Of a stretch of 56,144 nucleotides of DNA, positions 25,828-35,133 are shown in pieces. The stretch spans positions 1-56,144 of the forward strand of contig NZ_PQSR01000043.1 of the NCBI RefSeq assembly GCF_002920635.1. Reading direction: 5' to 3'. How positions within the stretch are numbered: the stretch's first letter is position 1; the number at the start of each line of letters is the position of its first letter. The notes beneath the pieces were generated by a model that was not told where the DNA came from, did no database searches, and saw only the letters and a program-made list of their open reading frames with translations. This DNA is from Streptomyces sp. Ru72 (lineage in GTDB: Bacteria > Actinomycetota > Actinomycetes > Streptomycetales > Streptomycetaceae). Made by a program: the position numbers and the translations under genes.

Positions 25828-26124
25828 GTGCTTCGTCTCGCCTACCTGGCTATCACCAACGCGTTCGCCGCGCTGCGGCTGCTGCCGATGAGCGACCGCG
25901 ATAAGGACGCGGAGATCCTCGCCCTGCGCCACCAGATCGTGGTCCTCGAGCGGCAGCTCGGGGAGGACCGGGTGAAGTTCGCCTCGGAGGACCGAGCCTT
26001 CCTCGCCGCTCTGCTGGTGCCGCTGCCGCGCCAGGTTCTGCGTCAGTTCCGGTTGCTGGTCCAGCCCGACACCGTGCTGCGATGGCACCGCGACCTGATC
26101 AAGCAGCGGCACGCCGGCACCTGA
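25828..26124 (+). pseudogene. Integrase-core transposase, N-terminal scrap
   Basis: 98 codons beginning LRLAYLAITNAFAALRLLPM then SDRDKDAEILALRHQIVVLE and ending LLVQPDTVLRWHRDLIKQRH. This is the N-terminal half of a widespread actinobacterial IS3/IS481-like transposase that normally continues to a DDE domain. Here it stops after about 98 residues and no DDE domain follows in any frame. Confidence 0.7.
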
Positions 26125-26507
26125 ACGCGAACCGCCAGCGGCTGAGCCATACGGCGTGTCGGCGCGCGGCGCTTCGCACCGACCAGCGGGCATCGCCTGC
26201 CGGACTGATGCGGAGTGGCCGTTGCGATGGCAGATCCGGCAACAGCGCCCGGAACGGACGCGAGTAGGACGAGAGCGCGGGGATGTTCACCGACCTCTGT
26301 CCCGATGCGGCGGTGCCGAAGAACGCGGGGTGTGGTGAGCCCGCTGACCCGCGGCGTCCCGGCGATCAGGTCGGCGACCACAGTCGTTCGTGTACGGCCG
26401 AGACCGACCCCCGCCGATCGGAGGGGGGCAGTTGGCCGACCGGGGGGACACCTTCCGAAGCCCGGCGGATGGTCGACCGCCCCCCCCGCCTCGGCAAGGT
26501 TGTCCCG
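26125..26507. other. Gene-free leader of the DUF418 gene
   Basis: No gene was recognised. At 26408-26427 lies CCCCCGCCGATCGGAGGGGG, the recurring GC palindrome with one mismatch, about 80 bases before the next start codon. A second weaker copy, GGCCGACCGGGGGG, follows at about 26433-26446. Confidence 0.5.
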
Positions 26508-27776
26508 GTGACCGAGATCGAAAGCACCAACAAGACGCCTCCCCGGCCTTTACCCTCACCCGAGTCCGCCACGGCGACGGAACGCCCCGCGCCGATGGCG
26601 CGGCTGGTCGGGGTGGACCTCGCGCGTGCCCTGGCCGTGTTCGGGATGTTCGCCGTGCACGTCGGCCCCACACCCACGCCCGGAGGCGGCGTCGGCGACT
26701 GGTTCCTGGAACTGGCGAGCGGCCGGGCGTCGGCCCTGTTCGCCACCCTCGCCGGGTTTTCGTTGATGCTGATCGCAGGCCGCTTCGAACCGAAGACCGG
26801 ACCGGCCGGCCGGCAGGCGAGGGCGCGGATCGTGATCCGGGCCGTGATCCTGCTGGTGCTGGGCAGCGCGTTGGCGATGACCAACTTCGGCGGCGCCGGG
26901 ATCCTCAACTTCTACGCGGTGTACTTCCTGCTGGCCCTGCCCCTGCTGAGGCTGCGGGCCAAGACGCTCGCGATCATCGCGGTCACGCTCGCGGTCGTCA
27001 CACCGCAGGTGGCGTACGTGACCCGGGCGCTGCTCACCGAGTCGGTCGTGCACAGCATCGACTCCTGGGACCCGATCGCGCGACTGTGCGGCGTGGGCGT
27101 GCTCGATCTCCTGCTCCTCGGCCTCTACCCGGCGATCACCTGGATGACGTTCGTGGTCACCGGCATGACGTTGGGCCGGCTGGATCTGAGCTCCGGCGCG
27201 GTCCGGCGGCGGCTGGCCGTCGTCGGTCCCGCGATGATCGCGTTCGGATACGGCGTCTCGTGGCTGGCGCTCCGGCTGACCGGCGGCGCTCAGAAGATCA
27301 TGGCCGGGATGCCCGCCATGCAGGACCCAGGTGCCATGAAGGATCCCGGCATGGCATCGGGCTCCTTCGACTCGCCGGTCGGTGGCGGTCTGGGCGGCCC
27401 TGACGCATGGGGGCTGCTGGCGGCCGAGCCGCACAGCGGTTCCACATTCGACCTCATCGGCAGCCTGGGGATCGCGATCACCGTGCTCCTGTGCCTGACG
27501 GTGGCCCTGGACCGACTGCCGGGGCTGCGCCGACTGGCGAAGCCGGTCATCGCCGTGGGCACCATGTCCCTGACCCTCTACGTGGGCCACATCCTGGTGA
27601 TCCTCGCCCTGCCCGGCGAAGCGGCCACCCCGCCGCAGTCCGCCTCCGCCGCGCTGCTGCTCTGCTTCGTCGTCGGGGCCACCGTGTTCGCGGCGGTCCT
27701 GGCCCGCTTCTTCCGCCGCGGACCGCTGGAATATCTCCTCAACGCCGCCACCAAGCCCGCCAAGTACATCCGATGA
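26508..27776 (+). CDS. DUF418/HGSNAT-like membrane acyltransferase (copy 1)
   Basis: About 422 residues with roughly ten helices. N-terminal block RLVGVDLARALAVFGMFAVH is the signature of heparan-alpha-glucosaminide N-acetyltransferase-like and DUF418 proteins; the C-terminal block is VGTMSLTLYVGH and the protein ends with ATKPAKYIR. A Met/Gly-rich loop MPAMQDPGAMKDPGMASG sits between helices. It presumably moves acyl groups across the membrane; substrate unknown. GTG at 26508 is used; ATG 26595 is an alternative. A paralogue in opposite orientation is at 33288-34538. Confidence 0.85.
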   Translation: MTEIESTNKTPPRPLPSPESATATERPAPMARLVGVDLARALAVFGMFAVHVGPTPTPGGGVGDWFLELASGRASALFATLAGFSLMLIAGRFEPKTGPAGRQARARIVIRAVILLVLGSALAMTNFGGAGILNFYAVYFLLALPLLRLRAKTLAIIAVTLAVVTPQVAYVTRALLTESVVHSIDSWDPIARLCGVGVLDLLLLGLYPAITWMTFVVTGMTLGRLDLSSGAVRRRLAVVGPAMIAFGYGVSWLALRLTGGAQKIMAGMPAMQDPGAMKDPGMASGSFDSPVGGGLGGPDAWGLLAAEPHSGSTFDLIGSLGIAITVLLCLTVALDRLPGLRRLAKPVIAVGTMSLTLYVGHILVILALPGEAATPPQSASAALLLCFVVGATVFAAVLARFFRRGPLEYLLNAATKPAKYIR

Positions 27777-27782
27777 GGTCAG

Positions 27783-28010
27783 CGATCACACCGAGAAGAT
27801 CGCCACCGGAAGACCTCCTTCCCCGGCGCCCCGCAGCTCGGCAAGCTGATCGCCACGCACCAACTCCGCTACATGCTGCTCACCCACCTGCGGCCCACCA
27901 CCCCTGCAACCACCTGGGTGAAGTCCCACTGCGAGCGCGTCCGCTCCGGGGCCTACGGCTGGCGCACCAGGGGCAACTTCGGCCTCTACGACTGCCGCGC
28001 GCAGGACTGA
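27783..28010 (+). pseudogene. Unidentified coding remnant
   Basis: Short stretches read VSDHTEKIATG and then, one frame shifted, SFPGAPQLGKLIATHQLRYM and YGWRTRGNFGLYDCRAQD before a stop at 28008. There is no start codon. Family not recognised; most likely the end of a lost gene. Confidence 0.35.
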
Positions 28011-28034
28011 GCAGAGCGCCGAGGGCCACGACGG

Positions 28035-28054
28035 CCCCCGCCGATCGGCGGGGG
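28035..28054. promoter_or_regulatory. GC palindrome, perfect copy
   Basis: CCCCCGCCGATCGGCGGGGG, a perfect 20-base palindrome with the same core as 4839-4856 and 26408-26427. It lies between the remnant and the CPA1 antiporter gene. Terminator or binding site; undecided. Confidence 0.5.
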
Positions 28055-28238
28055 TGGAGCAGCCGACTGCGGGATGGGTCAGGCAGAGGAAATGCACAAA
28101 GATCCTGTTCGCTGCTCCACGTGACATCGGCAGAACCCGGAATGGATTGCTTCTTGACCACCACTCGATCCCGATCCCGATGCCCCGTGTCCACGCGGCG
28201 CCCCGCTCGGCGTCGGGCGGACATGGCGAGGAGATGCT

Positions 28239-28279
<41 letters not shown>

Positions 28280-28413
28280 CGGCGTGAGTGCCCGCGCTGT
28301 CTTGCCTGGTCTCGTCCGTTGTACCGTCTGCCTGTGCTGACGCCGGTCGACGCCCCTGTGGAGGCCCCGGCGGGGCGGCCGCCGGTCTGTTCCGAGTTCT
28401 GAAGCGGATTCAA

Positions 28414-29709
28414 ATGATCTTTGTCCTGATTGTGATCACCACGGTGGTTGCCGGGTGGTCGCTGGTGGCCGGCCGGCTGGAGCAGCGGCATGTGCGGGCT
28501 CCTCTGGTGCTGGTGTTCGCGGGAGTCGTCACGGGTGTGTTCACGCACAGCCATATCGCCGCCACGTTGAACTCCGAGGTCGCTCAGCATGTGGCCGAGG
28601 TCATCCTGGCCGTCCTGCTGTTCGTCGACGCCACCGAGCTGCCGGGCGGGCGACTGTTCGGCAACGACCCGGGCTCCGCGGCGCGGGCACTGCTGGTGGC
28701 CCTGCCGCTGAGCCTGATCACGATGGTGCTGCTGGGAATGTGGCTGCTGCCCGGGCTGCCGGTCGCGCTGCTGCTGCTCGTCGCGTGCATCGTCGTCCCG
28801 ACCGACTTCGCCCCGGCCGAGACGCTGGTCCGCGACCGGCGTATCCCGGCGAGGGTGCGCAGCGTGCTCAACGTGGAGGGCGGTTACAACGACGGCATCG
28901 TGTCGCCCCTCTTCCTGTTCGCACTGATCCTCGTCGGCACCCATTCCGTCACCCGCACGCCCATGCAGGCTCTCGGCACGGCGGTGCCGTTCGCGCTGAA
29001 GGCCCTCGTGGTCGGCTTCGTGGTGGGGGCGCTGGTGGCGTGGCTGATCAACATGGCCGACCGCGCGGAGTGGATGACAGAGCAGTCCCGGCGGGTCGTC
29101 GTGCTGGTCACCCCGCTGCTCGCCTACACCGTGACCACGGCGATGGACGGCAATGGCTTCGTGGCCTCGTTCGTGTGCGGGATCGCCTTCCGCTACGTCA
29201 GGCAGGCGCCGGTCCGCCGGCGGGGTGCCTCGGCTCCCCACGCCTCGGACTTCCAGCTCATCGAGGACACCAACTCGATGGCGACGATGTGCATGTGGTT
29301 CTTCTTCGGCAACGCCGTGGTGCTCGCCCTGGGCGAGGGCGTCCACTGGCCCACCGTCGTGCTCTGCGTCGCCGCGCTCACCGTCGTGCGCGTCCTTCCG
29401 ATCATGCTGGCCTTCCTCGGCTCGAAGTTCAGCTGGCGGGAACGGCTCATGGTCGGCGCGCTCGGACCGCGCGGTACCACCTCCATCGTGTTCGGCCTGC
29501 TCGCGTTCAACGCTCTGCCGGACGGGCGGTACGCCGACACCGCCCTGTACGCCATGACCCTGACGGTGCTCGGCAGCGTTCTGCTGCACGGCGGCGGCTC
29601 GGTGGTCATCGCCCGGTCCCTGACCGGCCCGTCCCCGTCGGCTGCCGGCGGCCCCGGTTCCCCGGAGGCCGACGAGCCGGACGCACGGGTCGTCGACACG
29701 CGCGGTTGA
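28414..29709 (+). CDS. CPA1-type sodium/proton (cation:proton) antiporter
   Basis: About 431 residues with 10 to 12 helices. Key blocks: VEVILAVLLFVDATELPG, VACIVVPTDFAPAETLV carrying the TD pair, and VLNVEGGYNDGIVSPLFLF carrying the family's E-G-x-x-N-D element; the ND pair is the cation site in CPA1 exchangers. The C-terminal tail is short and soluble. It should exchange Na+ or K+ for H+. ATG at 28414 is chosen because the first helix starts there; an upstream in-frame region is repeat-derived. Confidence 0.88.
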   Translation: MIFVLIVITTVVAGWSLVAGRLEQRHVRAPLVLVFAGVVTGVFTHSHIAATLNSEVAQHVAEVILAVLLFVDATELPGGRLFGNDPGSAARALLVALPLSLITMVLLGMWLLPGLPVALLLLVACIVVPTDFAPAETLVRDRRIPARVRSVLNVEGGYNDGIVSPLFLFALILVGTHSVTRTPMQALGTAVPFALKALVVGFVVGALVAWLINMADRAEWMTEQSRRVVVLVTPLLAYTVTTAMDGNGFVASFVCGIAFRYVRQAPVRRRGASAPHASDFQLIEDTNSMATMCMWFFFGNAVVLALGEGVHWPTVVLCVAALTVVRVLPIMLAFLGSKFSWRERLMVGALGPRGTTSIVFGLLAFNALPDGRYADTALYAMTLTVLGSVLLHGGGSVVIARSLTGPSPSAAGGPGSPEADEPDARVVDTRG

Positions 29710-29826
29710 TGTGCCTGCCGGCCGCGGCGGGTACCACTCCAGGCCGATGTCCTCCAGCCACTCGGCGGGGGCGGACCCGACAGTCGTCGGATGGGCGCAG
29801 AGCGGCCGGGCGGACAGGCTGGAGGC

Positions 29827-30048
29827 ATGACACAGCATGTTCGCAACAAGGAGCCCGAGACCGTCCCCGGGGCGTCGGCCGACCTCGATGTGCGGGACCG
29901 TGACGTCACGCTCCGCAGAGGCGGGGTGCTGGAACTTCTCGGCCTGACGCTGGTGGCGGCCGCCGGTGTCCTGTTCGTCCTGCGTCCTGAGTTCTACGAG
30001 GCAGGGGTGCACGTTTTCGCCACGCGGGCGGCCTCACTGGTCCACTGA
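29827..30048 (+). CDS. Small single-pass membrane protein
   Basis: 73 residues with one helix (GVLELLGLTLVAAAGVLFVL) after a charged N-terminus. It follows the antiporter and precedes the ABC exporter on the same strand. Family not recognised. GGAGG sits very close to the ATG. Could be a subunit or regulator of a neighbour. Confidence 0.55.
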   Translation: MTQHVRNKEPETVPGASADLDVRDRDVTLRRGGVLELLGLTLVAAAGVLFVLRPEFYEAGVHVFATRAASLVH

Positions 30049-30315
30049 GTCGGCGATCGGAGATCTCCTTCGCCGTGAGGCCTCCGCGGCCATCCGCACC
30101 ATGGCGGGCTCCCCTGCATGCCGTTGGTGCCGGCGGCCTCTGCCTGGCCGTCGTACACGCCCTGAACTCCGCGATGCCGTCGTGCACACACTCGCGCACT
30201 CGCGACGAGGGCCGCCGAAGCGGCCCGTTGAGCCGACGCCCCCAAGGCCCCCGTGCGGGCCGGTGCCCGCAGCCGCTGACGCGGTGCGCGGCCGAGGACC
30301 TAGGAGAGGAATCCT

Positions 30316-32121
30316 GTGAACACCGCATCCGCCCCCAAGGCGACGGGTGCCGAGTCCCTGCGCGCCCGCGAGACCCTCAAGGCGCTGTACGGGTACATCC
30401 GTCCGCACCGGTGGGCCGTCGCGCTCGGTCTGTTGTGTGCACTGGCCGGGGCCGCCGGGGGTCTGCTGCAGCCCCTGGCCACGAAGACGCTGGTCGACCG
30501 GCTCTCGTCCGGTGGAACGATCGGAAACATCCTGCTGGCACTGACCGTGCTGGTACTGCTGAGCACGGCGGCCGAGGCGTTCGGAGCCTATGTGCTGGAA
30601 CGCACGGCGGAGTCGGTGGTGCTCGCCGCCCGCCGCAGCCTCATCGGACGGATGCTGCGGCTGCGCCTCGCGGAGGTGGACCGGATGCAGCCGGGCGATC
30701 TGATGTCCCGGGTGACCTCCGACACCACGCTGCTGCGGGCGGTCAGCACCCAGGCGGTGGTCTCCGCGGCGACGGGGGCGTTGACGCTGGTCGCGGCGGT
30801 CGTGGTGATGGCGTTCCTCGATGCCGTCCTGCTGGGCGTCACGCTCGGCGTGGTCGCGGTCGTCGGTGTGGGTGCCGCGCTGGTGATGCCGAAGATCGGG
30901 CAGGCCACCGAGCGCTCCCAGGCGGCGGTCGGGGAGATGTCCACGGGCCTGGAGCGGGCCTTCGGCGCGTTCCGTACGGTGAAGGCGTCCGGCGCCGAGG
31001 AGCGGGAGACCGCTCGCGTCGAGGCGGCGGCGCGCAGAGCGTGGCGCCATGGCGTGCGCAGCGCGAAGTGGGAAGCCGTGATGGGGACGGCGGACAACCT
31101 CGCCGTGGAGCTGGCGTTCCTCGCGGTACTCGCCGTCGGCGGGGCTCGCGTGGCGTCCGGGCAGATGCCCGTATCCACGCTCATCGCCTTCCTGCTGTAC
31201 CTCTTCTACCTGATGGAGCCGGTGTACAAGCTGGTCGACGCCGCGTCCCACTACCAGGAGGGCGCGGCCGCGATCGCCCGGATCGCGCAGGTGGACGGCC
31301 TGGCGACGGAGAAGCAAGACCGGCACCGGCCAGTGCGGCCCGCGGAGACCGAGGCGGTGCCGCCGCGTCCGGCGTCGGTTCGCTTCGAGGAGGTGTCCTT
31401 CCGGTACGGGCCCGGGCTGCCGGACATCCACCAGCGGGTGGACTTCGAGGTGCCGGGTGGCGGGATGACGGCCTTCGTCGGTCCCTCGGGCGCGGGCAAG
31501 TCGACGGTCTTCGCGCTCGTCGAGCGGTTCTACGAGGCGACCGGCGGCCGCGTCCTGGTCGACGGCAAGGACGTGACGAAGTGGCCGCTGTCCGAGCTGC
31601 GGTCCGTCATCGGGTACGTCGAGCAGGACGCGCCGGTACTGGCCGGCACGCTGCGGGAGAACCTGGTCTTCGCCGCCCCCGGCGCGACCGACGACGACAT
31701 ACGCGCGGTCCTCGCCCGAACCAGGCTCGACGCCCTCGCCGAGCGGCTCCCGCACGGCCTGGACACCCCGGTCGGGCACCGCGGCACGAAACTGTCCGGC
31801 GGCGAGCGCCAGCGCATCGCGATCGCCCGCGTGCTGCTGCGCAGGCCCCGGCTGCTGCTCCTGGACGAGGCGACCTCGCAGCTCGACGCCATCAACGAGC
31901 TGGCACTGCGGGACGCCATCGCCGACACCGCACGCGAGACCACCGTGCTGGTGGTGGCCCATCGCCTGTCGACCGTCACGGACGCCGACCGCATCGTCGT
32001 CATGGACGCGGGCACGGTCCGCGCGGTCGGCACCCACGAGGAGCTGGTGGACCGAGACGAGCTGTACGCGCAGCTTGCGGCGACGCAGCTGCTGGCTCCG
32101 GTGGGGCGCTCGGCGGGGTGA
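30316..32121 (+). CDS. ABC exporter, fused permease and ATPase
   Basis: 601 residues, the size of a half-transporter that works as a dimer. Residues about 30-310 hold six membrane helices (ABC membrane domain); residues about 360-580 are the nucleotide-binding domain with Walker A GPSGAGKST, Q-loop VEQDAPV, signature KLSGGERQRIAIARVL, Walker B LLLLDEAT and H-loop VVAHRLST. It belongs to the multidrug/lipid exporter (MsbA/LmrA-like) type; substrate unknown. GTG start follows AGGAGAGG. Its last 60 bases and downstream sequence are duplicated in tandem at 32203-32358. Confidence 0.93.
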   Translation: MNTASAPKATGAESLRARETLKALYGYIRPHRWAVALGLLCALAGAAGGLLQPLATKTLVDRLSSGGTIGNILLALTVLVLLSTAAEAFGAYVLERTAESVVLAARRSLIGRMLRLRLAEVDRMQPGDLMSRVTSDTTLLRAVSTQAVVSAATGALTLVAAVVVMAFLDAVLLGVTLGVVAVVGVGAALVMPKIGQATERSQAAVGEMSTGLERAFGAFRTVKASGAEERETARVEAAARRAWRHGVRSAKWEAVMGTADNLAVELAFLAVLAVGGARVASGQMPVSTLIAFLLYLFYLMEPVYKLVDAASHYQEGAAAIARIAQVDGLATEKQDRHRPVRPAETEAVPPRPASVRFEEVSFRYGPGLPDIHQRVDFEVPGGGMTAFVGPSGAGKSTVFALVERFYEATGGRVLVDGKDVTKWPLSELRSVIGYVEQDAPVLAGTLRENLVFAAPGATDDDIRAVLARTRLDALAERLPHGLDTPVGHRGTKLSGGERQRIAIARVLLRRPRLLLLDEATSQLDAINELALRDAIADTARETTVLVVAHRLSTVTDADRIVVMDAGTVRAVGTHEELVDRDELYAQLAATQLLAPVGRSAG

Positions 32122-32358
32122 AACGGGTCTGCGCGCTGGCTGGTCCCGTCGGTCGTCGGCTGCCTCTACCGGACGTCGGGGGCAGGGCGGTCGGTGGCCA
32201 GGAGGAGCTGGTGGAACGGGACGAGCTGTACGCGCAGCTCGCGGCGACGCAGCCGCGGGCCCGGGCGGGAGCTCGGCGGGGTGAGACGGGTCTGCGCGCT
32301 GGCCGGTCCCGTCGCCTGTCGGCTGCCCCCACCGGACGGCGGGGGCAGCCGGGCCAGG
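32037..32358. repeat. Tandem duplication of the ABC exporter 3' end
   Basis: Unit 1 (about 32037-32200) holds the last 28 codons, the stop and about 80 downstream bases. Unit 2 (about 32203-32358) repeats it at high but imperfect identity, still reading EELVERDELYAQLAATQ, then diverging. Unit 2 has no start, so it is not a gene. The differences show the copy is not recent. Confidence 0.8.
32321..32350. terminator. Hairpin at the end of the duplicated unit
   Basis: Ten-base arms GGCTGCCCCC and GGGGGCAGCC with CCG/CGG pairing in the middle. It is the probable terminator of the ABC exporter. The matching place in unit 1 (about 32157-32186) has lost symmetry. Confidence 0.6.
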
Positions 32359-32467
32359 TGGCGGGGTGGCGCCGGACATCCGCCGGATACCGGCGCACCA
32401 CACGACTCGTGAGGCTGAGGCCAGGCAGTTCGCTCACCCCCGTCGGTCACCTCACCCTGGAGTCCCC

Positions 32468-33052
32468 ATGCCCGTGCTCATGGCCATGGGTCAGCAGGTC
32501 CCGCTGAGCAGGCCGGACGGCCGCCCGATCAACCTGATGCGCGTGGGTATCGGCTGGCAGCCCGCTCCGCGCCCCGGACTGCTCGGCGCGCTCGGGCTCC
32601 ACCATCGTGACCGCCTCGGCACCTTCGCAGTGCTCTACAGCCAGGGCCAGTTCCTCGACGTTCTCTTCGCCGACAACCCCCGCAACCCGGACCAGCCCGT
32701 CGAGTACATCACTGGTCTGACGGCGGAGGACGTCCCAGGCGAAGGGGACAGCGAGTCGTTCTTCGCCCGCCTGTCCCTGCTGCCTCCCCACGCGGACCGC
32801 ATCGTCTTCGCCGTCAGCTCCTTCGACGGCAGCACCTTCGCGACGGTGCATCGGGCGCACTGCCGGCTCGTCGACGAGAGCCTGGGGCACGAACTGGCCC
32901 GGTACGCCTTTCCCGCCACGGGCTCCCACACGGCGCTGATCATGGCGGAGGTGACCCGCTCAGCGGGCGCCTGGACCATGACGGCCCTGGGTGAACCGGC
33001 GACCTGCACCACCTTCGCCGACCTCCTCCAGGCCATCGGACGCCATGGCTGA
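32468..33052 (+). CDS. TerD family protein
   Basis: 194 residues. The TerD-type elements are LMRVGIGWQPAP (the family has VGLGWD), HRDRLGTFAVLYSQG, the acidic calcium-site-like stretch TAEDVPGEGDSESFF, and ADRIVFAVSSFDGSTF. The Asp of GWD is replaced by Gln and one acidic site is altered, so calcium binding may be reduced. TerD proteins are linked to tellurite and other stress responses in Streptomyces. Start: ATG at 32468. Confidence 0.75.
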   Translation: MPVLMAMGQQVPLSRPDGRPINLMRVGIGWQPAPRPGLLGALGLHHRDRLGTFAVLYSQGQFLDVLFADNPRNPDQPVEYITGLTAEDVPGEGDSESFFARLSLLPPHADRIVFAVSSFDGSTFATVHRAHCRLVDESLGHELARYAFPATGSHTALIMAEVTRSAGAWTMTALGEPATCTTFADLLQAIGRHG

Positions 33053-33185
33053 GCACGCGCGCGGCGCGTCATGATCAACCTGAGGACCGAGCGGCGAACC
33101 CCCAGGCTTGAGCACCGAGGAGACTGCCCGGGCACCCATCGGTCGGCCGGGACCACAGCCGAAGCCCGCAAGGGCGATCCCTTGC

Positions 33186-33225
33186 GGGCAGTCGGGCAGT
33201 CGGGCAGTCGGGCAGTCGGGCGGTC
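33186..33225. repeat. Octamer tandem repeat GGGCAGTC
   Basis: Four perfect GGGCAGTC units and a fifth with one change, in the gap between the convergent terD-like and DUF418 genes. The rest of 33053-33287 shows nothing else. Confidence 0.85.
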
Positions 33226-33287
33226 GGCAGCCGGGCGGACCGTCCGGGCCGGGACGGGGCGGGAAGCCCAGCCACCCCGGCCGGACC

Positions 33288-34538
33288 TCACCGGATGTAC
33301 TTGGCGGGCTTGGTGGCGGTGTTGAGCAGGTACTCCAGGGGGCCGCGGCGGAAGAAGCGGGACCAGATCGTGGCGAACACGATCGCCCCGAGGACGTACA
33401 TGAGCAGCGGCAGCCAGGACTGCTGGGTGCCGGTCCCGGCGGGCGTGGACAGCGCGGACTGGGCGAGGAAGTGGCCGACGTAGGCCGTCAGGGACATGGT
33501 GCCCACGGCGATGACCGGTTTCGCCAGGCGGCGCAGTCGCGGCAGCCGGTCCATCAGCACCGTCGCGCCCACGATCACGAGGATCGCGACGCCCACGCTG
33601 CCGATGATGTCGAACGTGGTGCCGCTGTGCGGCCCGGCGGCCAACAGATCCGAGTACGACAGCTGGGGCTCCATGGCCCCGCTGCCCATGGACGCCGCCC
33701 CGGAGCCACTGGACGGCGACATGTCCTCCGCCGTACTCCGCAACGCGTTCTTGCCCGCCAGCAGCAAGGACAAGCCGTAAGCCCCCACGACGAGGCCGGC
33801 ACCGATCGCCGCCAGGCGCCGCTGGACGGCGCCCGCCGACAGGTCCATGCGGCCCAGCGCCATGCCGGCGATCACGAACGGCGTCCACGTGAGCGCCGGA
33901 TAGAAACCGGTGAGCAGCAGATCGAGCACTCCCACCTCGCTGAGGTGGCTGAGCGGGTCGTAGGCGTTGATGCCCTGCTGGACGGAGTCGCTCAGCCGCA
34001 TGGTCAGGACGAACGACAGCTGCGGCGTGACGAGCGCGAGCCCCGCCACGATCATCGCGAGAGTCCCCGCGCTCAGTCGCACCAGGGGCAGGGCGAGAAG
34101 GAAGTAGACGCCGTAGAAGCCCAGGATGATCACGCCGCCGTATTCCACCGCCATGGCGGTGCCCAGCGCCAGCAGGATCACGGCCCGGATCGCGATCCGG
34201 GCCTTCGCCTGCCGGCCGGCCAGTCCGGTCTTCGGCTCGAAGCGGCCCGCGATCAACATCAGCGAGAACCCGGCGAGGGTGGCGAACAGGACCGACGAGT
34301 GCCCGTCCGCCATGTACCGGATCCAGCTGGCGACCCCGTGTGTGGCCGACAGCGGGGGGCCGATGTGCACGACGTACATGCCGAACACCGCCAGCGCGCG
34401 GGCCAGGTCCACCCCCACGAGGCGTCCCATCGAGGGACCGCCGGGGGCCTGCCCGGCGGACTCGGACGGGGTTCGGGGCCGTGGCGGCGAGTTCTCCTGC
34501 GGAGCCGGCGTTTCCTGCGGCGGCGGTATCTGTGTCAT
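33288..34538 (-). CDS. DUF418/HGSNAT-like membrane acyltransferase (copy 2)
   Basis: 416 residues, about ten helices. Same landmarks as copy 1 at 26508-27776: RLVGVDLARALAVFGMYVVH, LFATLAGFSLMLIAGRFEPK, GTMSLTAYVGH and the end ATKPAKYIR. The two clearly arose by duplication, but the loops and the Met-rich insert differ. This copy is in the opposite orientation and starts 7 kb away, so the pair brackets the antiporter, exporter and TerD genes. The ATG at 34538 has no strong ribosome site. Confidence 0.85.
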   Translation of the reverse strand: MTQIPPPQETPAPQENSPPRPRTPSESAGQAPGGPSMGRLVGVDLARALAVFGMYVVHIGPPLSATHGVASWIRYMADGHSSVLFATLAGFSLMLIAGRFEPKTGLAGRQAKARIAIRAVILLALGTAMAVEYGGVIILGFYGVYFLLALPLVRLSAGTLAMIVAGLALVTPQLSFVLTMRLSDSVQQGINAYDPLSHLSEVGVLDLLLTGFYPALTWTPFVIAGMALGRMDLSAGAVQRRLAAIGAGLVVGAYGLSLLLAGKNALRSTAEDMSPSSGSGAASMGSGAMEPQLSYSDLLAAGPHSGTTFDIIGSVGVAILVIVGATVLMDRLPRLRRLAKPVIAVGTMSLTAYVGHFLAQSALSTPAGTGTQQSWLPLLMYVLGAIVFATIWSRFFRRGPLEYLLNTATKPAKYIR

Positions 34539-34584
34539 ACGGAGAATCTCGCGTGTACGTCAGGGAGCGGACCATCCGACAGGT

Positions 34585-34632
34585 CTCGGCGACACCCCCG
34601 CCGACCGGCCGGGACCGCCCCGCCGACCGGCG
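34585..34632. promoter_or_regulatory. GC palindrome cluster before DUF418 copy 2
   Basis: Two imperfect relatives of the recurring palindrome, CCCCCGCCGACCGGCCGGG and CCCCGCCGACCGGCGG, lie about 55 to 95 bases upstream of the leftward start at 34538. This matches the place of the 26408 copy before DUF418 copy 1. The rest of 34539-35133 holds only the small ORF at 34680. Confidence 0.45.
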
Positions 34633-34679
34633 GAACAGCGCCGCGCCGTGCGGTCGGCGAGTCCGGACGGCCAACTGCC

Positions 34680-34832
34680 CTATTTGATGACGGCGTTGGC
34701 CACCACGACGGCCAGCCCGAGCAGCGCGTCCACCGTGCCGATCACCAACGCGGAGCCCCACGTGCGGCCCGCGGCGCGGGCCGCGAGCAGGCCCCGGGCG
34801 ACCAGCAGCACCACATGCACGGCGACGGCCAC
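34680..34832 (-). CDS. Small hydrophobic protein, possibly truncated
   Basis: Fifty residues from a GTG: VAVAVHVVLLVARGLLAAR then two possible helices ending VVVANAVIK. The frame is open further upstream to about 34908 but has no other start. Two membrane helices are plausible. Family not recognised; it may be the end of a lost membrane protein. Confidence 0.4.
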   Translation of the reverse strand: MAVAVHVVLLVARGLLAARAAGRTWGSALVIGTVDALLGLAVVVANAVIK

Positions 34833-35133
34833 GTATGCGATGCCCGCCGAGGGCCGACCACCCCCGGCCGGGCCGATCCCACCGGACGGGAACCACGGAC
34901 GCCGTCAGCCGAGCGTCGCCCACCCGCCCGCCGACGGACCGGAGCGCTCCCCCCGACCGGCTGGAACCGGCCTGCTGGGTGGCGGGTGTCCACAGCGGCG
35001 GCACCGTCGCGGGCCTTGCCCGACGTACTGTGGACGGCAGGCGATCACCGTACGAGAACGTGGATGCCCCGATACCGGGTGTACGGAACGCCGTGAAGCT
35101 GGACAGAACAGACGAGTGTGAGGCGGAACGCCG

